The notes beneath the pieces were generated by a model, which was not told the DNA's origin, ran no database searches, and was given only the letters and a program-made list of their open reading frames with translations. The translations under genes and the position numbers were made by a program. Below are positions 26,494-34,762 of a stretch of 64,000 bases of DNA, one piece after another (position 1 is the first letter of the stretch; each line of letters begins with the position of its first letter). The DNA is from Streptomyces caniscabiei (GTDB taxonomy: Bacteria; Actinomycetota; Actinomycetes; Streptomycetales; Streptomycetaceae). The stretch is taken from positions 62,001-126,000 of the forward strand of contig NZ_JABXWI010000019.1 in assembly GCF_014930365.1 (NCBI RefSeq). The letters run 5' to 3'.

Positions 26494-27789
26494 TCAGCGA
26501 TGAGCCCCCGCCGGGCTGCGCTCCTCGTCGTGCGCCCGGCCGCCGATCGCCGTCGCCCCGTTGAGGGACGGCGTCCAGTCCGGGACCGGCTCCGGCGCGG
26601 CCGCCGGGACCACGCGACGGCGGTAGCGGGGCGGGACGAAGCGCTGGGCCCAGAGCGGGGCGCGGGGGGTGAAGCGGGGCAGCAGCAGGAGGAAGAGGCC
26701 GACCCCGCTGAGCATGGCGATGGCGAGGACGATCCACATCGACGCCGAGTTCACCGTGTACGCGAGGGTGCCGAAGGCGATCACCGCGGACCAGAAGTAC
26801 ATGATCAGCACGGCCCGGCTGTGCGAGTGCCCGACCTCCAGCAGCCGGTGGTGCAGATGCCCCCGGTCGGCCGCGAACGGCGACTGGCCCCGCCACGTGC
26901 GGCGCACGATCGCGAGGATCAGGTCCGCCGCCGGGATCGCGAGGATGCTCAGCGGCATCAGCAGCGGGATGTAGACCGGCACCATCGAGTAGACCGTGCT
27001 GCGCTCCGAGCCGTACAGGTTCATCACGTCCGGGTCGACCTGCCCGGTGATGGAGATCGCGCCGGCCGCCAGCACCAGGCCGATCATCATCGAGCCGGAG
27101 TCGCCCATGAAGATCCGCGCGGGGTGCATGTTGTGCGGCAGGAAGCCCAGGCACATGCCCATCAGGACGGCCGCGAACAGCGTGGCGGGGGCCGCGGCCT
27201 CGATGCCGTAGCTGTACCAGAGGCGGTAGGCGTACATGAAGAACGCCGCGGAGGCGATGCAGACCATGCCGGCGGCGAGACCGTCGAGGCCGTCGACGAA
27301 GTTGACCGCGTTGATGGTGATGACGACCAGGGCGACCGTGAGCAGGGTGCCCTGCCACTGGGTCAGCGCGACGATCCCCACACTGGGAATGGGCAGCCAC
27401 AGGATCGTCAGACCCTGCATGACCATCACGCCGGCCGCGATCATCTGGCCGCCGAGCTTGATCAGGGCGTCGATCTCGAACTTGTCGTCCAGGACGCCGA
27501 TCAGCCAGATCAGCGCGGCCCCGGAGAGCAGGGCGCGCGGCTCGTTGGACTCGGCGAAGACCTGGCTGAGATTGGTCAGATGGTCGGCGACCAGCAGACC
27601 GGCGCACAGCCCGAAGAACATCGCGATGCCGCCGAGGCGGGGCGTCGGTTCACGGTGGACGTCACGCGCACGAACCGCCGGCATGGCTCCGGCCACGATC
27701 GCGAACTTCCGTACCGGCCCTGTCAGCAGGTACGTCACCGCGGCCGTGATGCAGAGCGTCAGGAGGTATTCACGCACGGGCTTCCCCAC
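26494..27789 (-). CDS. WecA/TagO-type undecaprenyl-phosphate sugar-1-phosphate transferase
   Basis: A 431-residue membrane enzyme of the MraY/WecA superfamily that moves a HexNAc-1-phosphate from UDP-sugar to undecaprenyl phosphate, the first step of wall glycan or teichoic acid synthesis. The Mg-binding pair Asp101-Asp102 in GVLDDKFE, the NAVNFVDGLDG motif, FMGDSGS and the His motif GHLHHRLLE are all visible. About ten membrane helices are followed by a cytoplasmic tail of about 60 residues. It lies between glyA and the atp operon, as in other streptomycetes. The exact sugar is not certain. Confidence 0.9.
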   Translation of the reverse strand: MGKPVREYLLTLCITAAVTYLLTGPVRKFAIVAGAMPAVRARDVHREPTPRLGGIAMFFGLCAGLLVADHLTNLSQVFAESNEPRALLSGAALIWLIGVLDDKFEIDALIKLGGQMIAAGVMVMQGLTILWLPIPSVGIVALTQWQGTLLTVALVVITINAVNFVDGLDGLAAGMVCIASAAFFMYAYRLWYSYGIEAAAPATLFAAVLMGMCLGFLPHNMHPARIFMGDSGSMMIGLVLAAGAISITGQVDPDVMNLYGSERSTVYSMVPVYIPLLMPLSILAIPAADLILAIVRRTWRGQSPFAADRGHLHHRLLEVGHSHSRAVLIMYFWSAVIAFGTLAYTVNSASMWIVLAIAMLSGVGLFLLLLPRFTPRAPLWAQRFVPPRYRRRVVPAAAPEPVPDWTPSLNGATAIGGRAHDEERSPAGAHR

Positions 27790-27918
27790 AGGTCTCGCTG
27801 GCCATCACAGCCTCACACCCTAGCGATGCGCGCGACGGTGCACGCATACGGTGGAGGACATCCGGGTAGCGACGATGGTTGCACGTGATGCTGTGCCTGG
27901 TGGTGCGTCTACCCCACC

Positions 27919-29157
27919 TCAGCGCGGATACGGCGGAAATCTTCCGGCCAGGTCCCGTACTTCTTCACGCGTCCGCTTGCCGTCGCCGCCGTCCCTGAGG
28001 GCCCCCGCGAACAGCACCGCGAGCCGCGCCATCTCCGCCTCGCCCATGCCCTGGGTGGTCAGCGCGGCCGTGCCGAGCCGCAGGCCACGGGCGTCCCCGT
28101 GCGGCAGCGCACAGCAGTCCAGGACCATCCCGGCGGCCGCGAGCCGCCCCTTGGCCGTGCGGCCGTCCACCCCGAGCGGCGCGGGGTCGACGGTCAGCAG
28201 GTGGGTGTCGGTGCCGCCGGTGACGACCACGAGCCCCTGCTCGGCCAGCCCCCGGGCCAGGACGCGGGCGTTCGCGACCACCTGATGGGCGTACGCGGTG
28301 AACGCCGGGGTTGCCGCCTCCCCGAACGCGACGGCCTTCGCGGCGATGGTGTGCATCTGCGCGCCGCCCTGGGTGAACGGGAACACCGCCCGGTCGACCC
28401 GCTCGGCCAGCTCGCTCCCGCACAGCAGCATCCCGCCGCGCGGCCCGCGCAGCACCTTGTGCGTGGTGGCGCACACGATGTCGGCGTACGGCACCGGGTT
28501 GGGCGCCGCTCCCCCGGCGACCAGGCCGATCGGATGGGCCGCGTCGGCGATCAGATACGCCCCCACCTCGTCGGCGACCTCACGGAAGAAGGCGTAGTCG
28601 ATGTGCCGGGGGTAGGAGATGGACCCGCAGACGATGGCCTTGGGGCGGTGGGTACGGGCGAGGGTGCGGACCTGCTCGCGGTCGATGAGCCCGGATTCGG
28701 CCTCGACCCCGTAGCCGACGAAGTCGAACCAGCGGCCGGAGAAGTTGGCCGGCGAGCCATGGGTGAGGTGACCGCCGAAGTGCAGGCCCATGGCGAGGAC
28801 GGTGTCGCCGGGGCGCAGGAGCGCCGCGTACGCGGCCAGTACGGCCGAAGAGCCGGAGTGCGACTGGACGTTGGCGTGTTCGGCCCCGAAGAGGGCCTTG
28901 GCCCGCTCCACGGCCAGCCGCTCGGCGACGTCCACCATCTCGCAGCCGCCGTGGTAGCGGGCGCCCGGGTAGCCCTCCGCGTACTTGTTGGCGAGCGGCG
29001 ACCCCAGCGCGGCCAGCACGGCGGGCGAGGTGAAGTTCTCGGCGGCGACGAGCTGCAGCGTCGTCGCCTGCCGATCGAACTCACCGAGCAGGATGTCGGC
29101 CAGCTCAGGGTCCTGCCGCCGCAGGACATCGGCCTCTAGGACAGGGGTGACCGACAT
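27919..29157 (-). CDS. glyA: Divergent serine hydroxymethyltransferase paralogue
   Basis: A 412-residue PLP enzyme of the SHMT family, which converts serine and tetrahydrofolate to glycine and methylenetetrahydrofolate. The PLP lysine is Lys234 in TTHKVLRGPRGG. The N-terminal part has AENFTSPAVLAALGS and NKYAEGYPGARYHGGCE as expected. Several conserved places differ: DAAHPIGLVAGG replaces the usual MAHIAGLVA, and QSHSGSSAV replaces QPHSGAQAN. It may therefore be a secondary SHMT or have a changed substrate. The start ATG follows GGAGTCCATC. A 20-bp palindrome lies 61 bases upstream. Confidence 0.85.
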   Translation of the reverse strand: MSVTPVLEADVLRRQDPELADILLGEFDRQATTLQLVAAENFTSPAVLAALGSPLANKYAEGYPGARYHGGCEMVDVAERLAVERAKALFGAEHANVQSHSGSSAVLAAYAALLRPGDTVLAMGLHFGGHLTHGSPANFSGRWFDFVGYGVEAESGLIDREQVRTLARTHRPKAIVCGSISYPRHIDYAFFREVADEVGAYLIADAAHPIGLVAGGAAPNPVPYADIVCATTHKVLRGPRGGMLLCGSELAERVDRAVFPFTQGGAQMHTIAAKAVAFGEAATPAFTAYAHQVVANARVLARGLAEQGLVVVTGGTDTHLLTVDPAPLGVDGRTAKGRLAAAGMVLDCCALPHGDARGLRLGTAALTTQGMGEAEMARLAVLFAGALRDGGDGKRTREEVRDLAGRFPPYPR

Positions 29158-29217
29158 GATGGACTCCGGGGCGACGTGTTGTGGAGCGGCTCGCTCGCTG
29201 TGATGACGTACGGCCAA

Positions 29218-29237
29218 TGTAGACCCGCGGGTCTACA
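29218..29237. promoter_or_regulatory. Perfect 20-bp palindrome upstream of glyA
   Basis: The ten bases TGTAGACCCG are followed directly by their exact reverse complement, with no spacer. The site lies between the phosphatase-like gene (stop at 29249) and glyA (start at 29157). It has no U-tract, and palindromes without a loop are poor terminators, so an operator for a dimeric regulator is more likely. I cannot name the regulator. Confidence 0.6.
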
Positions 29238-29248
29238 CGCGCCCGGTG

Positions 29249-29920
29249 TCACGCCCTCGCGGGTACCCCCGTGAGGGCCGTCACCACCGGATCGAGGGCC
29301 TGGTGTATCTCGTCGCCCACCGACCGGAAGAACGGCAGCGGGGCCCCGTACGGGTCGTAGACCTCGTCCGCCTCGGCGGTGGGGGCCAGGAGCCACCCGC
29401 GTAGAGCGGCGGCGGCACGGACCAGGGCACGTGCGCGGACGACCATGCCCTCCTCCAGGGGAGGGAGCGTGGCGGGGTCGATCGCGCGGACGAGCCGGGT
29501 GAACTCCTTCAGCGTGAAGGTGCGCAGCCCCGCGGAGTGCCCCATGGAGATGACCTGCGCCCGGTGGTCACGCGTGGCCGTCAGCACCAGGTCGGCCCTG
29601 ATGACGTGCTCGTCCAGCAGCTCGCGCCCGGTGAAGCCGGAGGCGTCCGCGCCGAAGTCCGCGAGGACCGCCTCCGCGTTCGCCTCCATCGGCGCCCCCT
29701 CGTGCCCCCACGTCCCCGCGCTCTCGACGATCAGCCCGCCCCACAGCGGGTCCCCGAGCCGGTCCGCCAGGGCGTGCCGGGTCAGCCGCTCGGTGATCGG
29801 TGAGCGGCACACGTTGCCGGTGCTGACGTGGAGGATGCGGAAGGTGTCCCGCGGCAGCCCCGTGAAGGTCCGCGTCTCTTCCCCGTCCCATATGCCACGC
29901 CCCGCGTCAGGGGCCGTCAA
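29249..29920 (-). CDS. Low-molecular-weight protein-tyrosine-phosphatase-like protein with Ser in place of the nucleophile Cys
   Basis: A 223-residue protein of the LMW-PTP fold. The P-loop reads HVSTGNVCRSPITERL, where the family has V-C-x-G-N-x-C-R-S: the nucleophilic cysteine is Ser33 (codon AGC on the minus strand), while the loop arginine Arg39 and the second cysteine Cys38 remain. The general-acid pair is kept as Asp189-Pro190 in VYDPYG. With serine at position 33, normal phosphatase chemistry is not expected, so it may bind phosphotyrosine or another phosphorylated ligand without hydrolysis. Its start overlaps the Sua5 gene stop by ATGA. LMW-PTPs often act on bacterial tyrosine kinases in envelope polysaccharide assembly, and a WecA-like gene is nearby. 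Confidence 0.85.
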   Translation of the reverse strand: MTAPDAGRGIWDGEETRTFTGLPRDTFRILHVSTGNVCRSPITERLTRHALADRLGDPLWGGLIVESAGTWGHEGAPMEANAEAVLADFGADASGFTGRELLDEHVIRADLVLTATRDHRAQVISMGHSAGLRTFTLKEFTRLVRAIDPATLPPLEEGMVVRARALVRAAAALRGWLLAPTAEADEVYDPYGAPLPFFRSVGDEIHQALDPVVTALTGVPARA

Positions 29921-30564
29921 TTCGCCACCTCAAGGTCGGGTACGACCTTGCGGAGCTCCTCCGCCGACAGGGCCCCGGCGCGCAGCAGCACCGGCACCTT
30001 GCCCGTGACGTCGACGATGGAGGACGGCTCGTTGCCGGGGGTCGGGCCGCCGTCCAGGTAGACGGAGACGGAGTCGCCGAGCATCGCCTCGGCGGCGTCG
30101 CAGTTCTCCGGCGCCGGGTGCCCGGTCAGGTTGGCCGAGGAGACCGCCATGGGGCCTACCTCGGTCAGCAGCTCGATGGCGACCGGGTGCAGCGGCATGC
30201 GCACGGCGACGGTGCCCCGGGTGTCACCGAGGTCCCACTGCAACGACGGCTGGTGCTTGGCGACGAGCGTGAGCGCGCCCGGCCAGAACGCGTCGACCAG
30301 CTCCCAGGCCATCTCGGAGAAGTCCGTGACCAGGCCGTGCAGGGTGTTCGGGGAGCCGATGAGCACGGGCGTGGGCATGTTGCGCCCCCGGCCCTTGGCC
30401 TCCAGGAGATCGGCCACGGCCTCCGACGTGAACGCGTCCGCGCCGATGCCGTACACGGTGTCCGTCGGCAGCACCACGAGTTCGCCCCGGCGAATGGCGG
30501 ACGCGGCCTCGCGCAGACCGGTGGCGCGGTCGGTCGCGTCGTTGGTGTCGTATCGCCGTGCCAT
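29917..30564 (-). CDS. L-threonylcarbamoyladenylate synthase (Sua5/YciO/YrdC family)
   Basis: A 215-residue protein that makes threonylcarbamoyl-AMP for the t6A37 modification of ANN-decoding tRNAs. The YrdC signatures PTDTVYGIGADA, the KGRGRNMPTPVLI loop and a conserved GPMAVSSANLTGHPAP segment are visible. It lacks the extra C-terminal Sua5 domain. It overlaps the phosphatase-like gene downstream and starts directly after a 22-codon mini-ORF, so the prmC-mini-ORF-sua5-ptp set looks like one tightly coupled operon. The ribosome binding site GAGGAGG lies inside the mini-ORF end. Confidence 0.92.
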   Translation of the reverse strand: MARRYDTNDATDRATGLREAASAIRRGELVVLPTDTVYGIGADAFTSEAVADLLEAKGRGRNMPTPVLIGSPNTLHGLVTDFSEMAWELVDAFWPGALTLVAKHQPSLQWDLGDTRGTVAVRMPLHPVAIELLTEVGPMAVSSANLTGHPAPENCDAAEAMLGDSVSVYLDGGPTPGNEPSSIVDVTGKVPVLLRAGALSAEELRKVVPDLEVAN

Positions 30565-30633
30565 TTAGCGGGCCTCCTCGTACACGTACTGCTGGGGGGT
30601 TGTCGTCGGGCGCGTGCTCATGTCCGTGCTCAT
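30565..30633 (-). CDS. 22-residue mini-ORF between prmC and the Sua5 gene
   Basis: The ATG overlaps the prmC stop (TGATG) and the TAA stop touches the Sua5 start (TAAATG), so the mini-ORF fills the gap exactly. The peptide starts MSTDMSTRP and ends YVYEEAR; the last codons form the GAGGAGG ribosome binding site of the next gene. It could be a translational-coupling device rather than a functional peptide, or just chance. Confidence 0.35.
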   Translation of the reverse strand: MSTDMSTRPTTTPQQYVYEEAR

Positions 30634-31478
30634 CAGGGCAGCGCCTTGCGGGCGGTCGCGAACCGCGGCCGGTTGTTGAGGTCCGGGTGGTCGGCCGCGT
30701 CGGCCCAGCCCCGCTCCTCGGTGAAGATCCAGGGCACCTGGCCGCCCTGGGTGTCGGCGTGCTCGATGACGACGACACCGCCCGGGCGCAGGAGCCGGTG
30801 TGCGGTGCGTTCCAGGCCGCGGATCAGATCCAGGCCGTCCTCCCCTGAGAACAGGGCGAGTTGGGGATCGTAGTCGCGGGCCTCGGGCGCCACGTACTCC
30901 CACTCGGTGAGCGGGATGTACGGCGGGTTGGAGACGACCAGGTCGACCTGTCCGTCGAGGTCGCGGAAGGCGTCCAGGGCGTTGCCCTGGCGCAGGTCGA
31001 CGCGGGAGCCCGCCATGTTCTTGCGGGTCCACGTCAGGGCGTCCTCGGACAGCTCCACGGCGTGCACACGCGAGCGCGGCACCTCCTGGGCGAGGGCGAG
31101 GGCGATGGCACCGGAGCCGGTGCACAGATCGACGATGAGCGGCTCGACGACGTCCATCGCGCGGACGGCGTCTATGGCCCACCCGACCACCGACTCGGTC
31201 TCGGGCCGGGGCACGAACACCCCGGGCCCGACCTGAAGTTCGAGGTAGCGGAAGTAGGCGCGCCCGGTGATGTGCTGGAGCGGCTCGCGCTGCTCGCGCC
31301 GGGCGATGACCTCCCAGTACCGGGCGTCGAAGTCGGAGTCCTTGACGGTGTGCAGCTCGCCCCGCTTGACGCCGTGCACGAACGCGGCGAGCTCCTCCGC
31401 GTCGTTGCGCGGCGAGGGCACGCCGGCGTCGGCCAGACGCTGGGTGGCCTGGGCCACTTCCGCGAGCAGCAGGTTCAC
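30633..31478 (-). CDS. prmC: Release factor N5-glutamine methyltransferase PrmC (HemK)
   Basis: A 281-residue SAM-dependent methyltransferase that modifies the glutamine in the GGQ motif of RF1 and RF2. The N-terminal helical domain (about 1-80) is followed by the Rossmann domain with VDLCTGSGAIALALA for SAM and the catalytic NPPY motif in VVSNPPYIPL. It lies 39 bases after prfA, whose product is its substrate, the usual arrangement in bacteria. Confidence 0.95.
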   Translation of the reverse strand: MNLLLAEVAQATQRLADAGVPSPRNDAEELAAFVHGVKRGELHTVKDSDFDARYWEVIARREQREPLQHITGRAYFRYLELQVGPGVFVPRPETESVVGWAIDAVRAMDVVEPLIVDLCTGSGAIALALAQEVPRSRVHAVELSEDALTWTRKNMAGSRVDLRQGNALDAFRDLDGQVDLVVSNPPYIPLTEWEYVAPEARDYDPQLALFSGEDGLDLIRGLERTAHRLLRPGGVVVIEHADTQGGQVPWIFTEERGWADAADHPDLNNRPRFATARKALP

Positions 31479-31517
31479 GCAAGTCCTCCGTCGTACTTCT
31501 TCGTGCTCGTACGTGCC

Positions 31518-32594
31518 TTACGCGGCCGCCAGCTTCGCGGCCGAGTCCGCGTCGACGCAGGCCTGGATCACCGCGTCGAGTTCACCGTCCAGGACCTGGT
31601 CCAGGTTGTAGGCCTTGAAGCCGACGCGGTGGTCCGAGATGCGGTTCTCCGGGAAGTTGTACGTACGGATCTTCTCGGAGCGGTCGACGGTACGGACCTG
31701 GCTGCGGCGGGCGTCGGCGGCTTCCCGCTCCGCCTCCTCCTGAGCCGCGGCGAGCAGCCTGGAGCGCAGGATACGCATCGCCTGCTCCTTGTTCTGCAGC
31801 TGGCTCTTCTCGTTCTGGCAGGAGGCGACGACTCCGGTGGGAAGGTGCGTGATGCGCACGGCGGAGTCGGTGGTGTTGACGGACTGGCCGCCGGGCCCGG
31901 AGGAGCGGTAGACGTCGATCCGCAGGTCGTTCATGTTGATCTCGACGTCGACCTCCTCGGCCTCGGGCGTGACCAGCACACCGGCGGCGGAGGTGTGGAT
32001 GCGGCCCTGGGACTCGGTGGCCGGCACGCGCTGGACGCGGTGCACGCCGCCCTCGTACTTCAGCCGGGCCCAGACGCCCTGGCCGGGCTCGGTGGCGCCC
32101 TGGCCGCCCTTGGTCTTCACGGCGACCTGGACGTCCTTGTAGCCGCCCAGCTCGGACTCGGTGGAGTCGATGATCTCGGTCTTCCAGCCGACGCGCTCGG
32201 CGTACCGGAGGTACATGCGCAGGAGGTCACCGGCGAAGAGCGCGGACTCGTCACCACCCGCACCCGCCTTGATCTCCAGGATGACGTCCTTGTCGTCGGA
32301 CGGGTCCCGGGGCACGAGCAGCAGCCGCAGCTTCTCCGTCAGCTCCTCGCGCTGCTTCTCCAGCACCTTGACCTCGGCGGCGAAGTCCGGGTCGTCCGCG
32401 GCGAATTCGCGGGCCGTGTCGATGTCGTCGCCGGTCTGCTTCCAGGTGCGGTACGTGCCGACGATCGGGGTCAGCTCCGCGTAGCGCTTGTTCAGCTTGC
32501 GCGCGTTGGCCTGGTCCGCGTGGACCGACGGGTCGGCGAGCTTCTTCTCCAGGTCGGCGTGTTCCCCGACCAGTTCCTCGACCGCCTCGAACAT
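31518..32594 (-). CDS. prfA: Peptide chain release factor 1
   Basis: A 358-residue release factor reading UAA and UAG. The anticodon-like tripeptide Pro191-Ala192-Thr193 is the RF1 form (RF2 has SPF), and the catalytic GGQ is at residues 235-237 in SSGPGGQSVN. The start is the ATG at 32594 after GGAGCCGGAGAG; longer upstream frames include rpmE-proximal non-coding DNA. It is placed after rpmE and before prmC, as is usual. Confidence 0.97.
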   Translation of the reverse strand: MFEAVEELVGEHADLEKKLADPSVHADQANARKLNKRYAELTPIVGTYRTWKQTGDDIDTAREFAADDPDFAAEVKVLEKQREELTEKLRLLLVPRDPSDDKDVILEIKAGAGGDESALFAGDLLRMYLRYAERVGWKTEIIDSTESELGGYKDVQVAVKTKGGQGATEPGQGVWARLKYEGGVHRVQRVPATESQGRIHTSAAGVLVTPEAEEVDVEINMNDLRIDVYRSSGPGGQSVNTTDSAVRITHLPTGVVASCQNEKSQLQNKEQAMRILRSRLLAAAQEEAEREAADARRSQVRTVDRSEKIRTYNFPENRISDHRVGFKAYNLDQVLDGELDAVIQACVDADSAAKLAAA

Positions 32595-32740
32595 CTCTCC
32601 GGCTCCCTGTACGACGTACGACGTTGTGAGTGGCTGCGCTCCTGAGCCGCACCCATGGGCTGCACATCTGTGTGCCGCACCGCAAAGCGCCGGTCCCGAC
32701 GCCCCCGATGGGGGCGCCGCGGACCGGCGCTGGGGGCTCG

Positions 32741-32962
32741 CTACTTCTTGGCAGCGGCAGCCTTGCCGAAGCGGGCCTCGAAGCGGGCCACGCGGCCACC
32801 GGTGTCGAGGATCTTCTGCTTGCCCGTGTAGAACGGGTGGCACTCGGAGCAGACCTCGGCACGGATGGTGCCGCTCTCGATCGTGCTGCGGGTGGTGAAC
32901 GACGCGCCACAGGTGCAGCTGACCTGCGTCTCGACGTACTCGGGGTGGATGTCGCGCTTCAA
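32741..32962 (-). CDS. rpmE: 50S ribosomal protein L31, zinc-binding form
   Basis: A 73-residue ribosomal protein of the C+ type with Cys16, Cys18 and a C-x-x-C in EVCSECHPF that bind zinc. The TTG start was chosen because AGGAGACACC precedes it and the product begins with KRDIHPEY, the conserved N-terminus. In streptomycetes this form is replaced by a zinc-free paralogue during zinc starvation, which this window does not contain. Confidence 0.95.
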   Translation of the reverse strand: MKRDIHPEYVETQVSCTCGASFTTRSTIESGTIRAEVCSECHPFYTGKQKILDTGGRVARFEARFGKAAAAKK

Positions 32963-33127
32963 GGTGTCTCCTAGTTTCGGGAGGGCGCCGGGTCGCTGCC
33001 GCGGGATGCGAGAGCGTGAACCGGAGCCGACGTACCAGTCTGCCATTCACTGGCGTCATCTCCCAAAACCAGGGGGTGCGCACAGGTATTCCCACGACTG
33101 CCGACGCGCTTGCCGCTGACCCTGCGT

Positions 33128-33391
33128 AGCTGCGGGCAGCTGACCGTACCCAGCTGCGGGCAGTCCTGGCACGCCCGGCCATGCCCACCTGCGGGCGGCA
33201 CGCCGCTGCCTCGCCCTTTCCAGCTGCGGGCAGTCGTGCCGCTGGGGCGGCACGGGTGGGCGCAGGCGGCGCCCTGTCAGCGCCGGTAAGGGCCTCCCCC
33301 GGTCGGCACGCGCCATGGGGTGCCTCGTGCTCGCCGTGGGCGGCTGCCGGCCGTACGGGGCTGGTCGCGCAGTTCCCCGCGCCCCTTTAAG
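33128..33391. repeat. Intergenic repeat island between rpmE and the LCP gene
   Basis: Within the 424-base gap, AGCTGCGGGCAG occurs exactly at 33128-33139, 33152-33163 and 33222-33233, with a degenerate copy at 33187-33198. A hairpin CGTGCCGC-TGGG-GCGGCACG lies at 33235-33254, and a CGCGCAGTTCCCCGCGCCCC segment at 33366-33385 ends in the stop codon of the LCP gene. The last element resembles a short repeat that is very common after Streptomyces genes. No protein is encoded. Confidence 0.65.
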
Positions 33392-34541
33392 TGCCGGCGG
33401 CCACCACGCCCCCGGCGGCCCCCGTAGCCGTCCCCTTCGTCGCCGACTTCGGGATCGACCTGTCGGCCTTCAGCGCGGCCCAGACCCGCTTCGACTTCGC
33501 CTCGTCCACCAGGACGCGGTTCGGGTCGGCGGGGTCGTACTGGACAGGCATCGTGACCATGGTCATGTTCTTGGAGCCGATGCCCTTGAGCCCGTTGGCG
33601 AAGGACGCGAGCTTCTTGACGCTGTCCAGGTCGGAGTCCGTGGTGACGGCGTCGGTCGCGGACTCGGCGAGGTCGTAGATCTTCTTGGGGTTGCTGAAGA
33701 TCCCGACCGACTCGACCTGCTCGATCAGCGCCTTGATGAACGCCTGCTGGAGCTGGATGCGCCCGAGGTCGGACCCGTCCCCCACCCCGTGCCGCGTCCG
33801 CACGAGCCCGAGCGCCTGCTTGCCCGTGAGCGTGTGCTCCCCGGCCTTGAGGTCCAGATGGCTGTCGGGGTCCTTGATGTCCTTCGTGGTGGTCACAGGA
33901 ACCCCGCCGAGGACGTTGATCAGCTTCTCGAAGCCCGCGAAGTCGACCTCGATGTAGTGGTCCATCCGGATCCCCGTCATGGACTCCACGGTCTTCACCG
34001 CACACGCGGCGCCCCCCGTGGAGTACGCGGAGTTGAACATCGCGTACGACGCCGCCGGATGCGTCTCGCCCTTCGCGTCGGTGCACTCGGGCCGCTCGAC
34101 GAGGGTGTCCCGGGGTATGGAGACCACGCTGGCCCGCTTGTGGCCCTCGTAGACGTGCACGACCATCGCCGTGTCGGAGCGGGCGCTGCCGTCGTCGACA
34201 CCGCCGCCCAGCTTCTTGTTGCTGCCCGAGCGGGTGTCGGAGCCGAGGACCAGGATGTCCTGCGAGCCGTTGTCGACGTCGAGGGGCCGGTCGGTGCCGA
34301 GGGCCTGGTTGATGTCGACGCTCTTGAGGTTGCCGTTGAGCTTGAAGTAGAGGTAGCCGATCCCGGTGCCGCCGAGCACCAGGACGCCCGCGGCGGTCCA
34401 GACGACGGCCAGCGCCGCTCTGCTGTGCCCTTCGCGGGGCTTGCGGCGGCTTCCCTTGGCCGCGCGGTGGCGCGGGCCGGTGGTGCCCGTGGTGCCCGTC
34501 TTCCCCGGTATGCCGGCGTCCGGCGTGCTCTCGGCGGACAT
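33387..34541 (-). CDS. LytR-CpsA-Psr (LCP) family wall-polymer ligase
   Basis: A 384-residue membrane-anchored enzyme. A basic cytoplasmic N-terminus (about 1-42) is followed by one membrane helix (about 43-65) and the LCP domain, with DILVLGSDTRSG and VVSIPRDTLV as the conserved polyprenyl-phosphate-binding motifs and arginines in RTRHGVGDGSDLGRIQLQQ. The family transfers teichoic acid or other glycopolymers from lipid carriers to peptidoglycan. The nearby WecA-like gene is a possible source of the polymer precursor. It seems monocistronic. Confidence 0.92.
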   Translation of the reverse strand: MSAESTPDAGIPGKTGTTGTTGPRHRAAKGSRRKPREGHSRAALAVVWTAAGVLVLGGTGIGYLYFKLNGNLKSVDINQALGTDRPLDVDNGSQDILVLGSDTRSGSNKKLGGGVDDGSARSDTAMVVHVYEGHKRASVVSIPRDTLVERPECTDAKGETHPAASYAMFNSAYSTGGAACAVKTVESMTGIRMDHYIEVDFAGFEKLINVLGGVPVTTTKDIKDPDSHLDLKAGEHTLTGKQALGLVRTRHGVGDGSDLGRIQLQQAFIKALIEQVESVGIFSNPKKIYDLAESATDAVTTDSDLDSVKKLASFANGLKGIGSKNMTMVTMPVQYDPADPNRVLVDEAKSKRVWAALKADRSIPKSATKGTATGAAGGVVAAGT

Positions 34542-34686
34542 GTGCTCCTCGTTCTCTCTCCGGTCGGTTACCCCCTGCGCTCAGGCCCAGGCCTGTCGGG
34601 TCGGAAGCGGCCAGGACGCCTGCTCGGCGTCCCAGGGCCGCTCCGCCCGGTCAGACGGGATATGCCGGGAAAGGGTTGCACGACGA

Positions 34687-34753
34687 ACGGTGCCCATCGC
34701 GCAGAGCACGATGGGCACCGTGTGTGACGATGAGCCCGGCGGGACCGGGCTCA
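34687..34753 (-). terminator. Double hairpin terminator after the secreted protease gene
   Basis: Two stems follow the protease stop codon: TGAGCCCGG/CCGGGCTCA at 34731-34753 with a five-base loop, and ACGGTGCCCATCG/CGATGGGCACCGT at 34687-34721 with a nine-base loop. The tandem stems should stop transcription before the LCP promoter region. Confidence 0.8.
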
Positions 34754-34762
34754 CCTGGTGTT

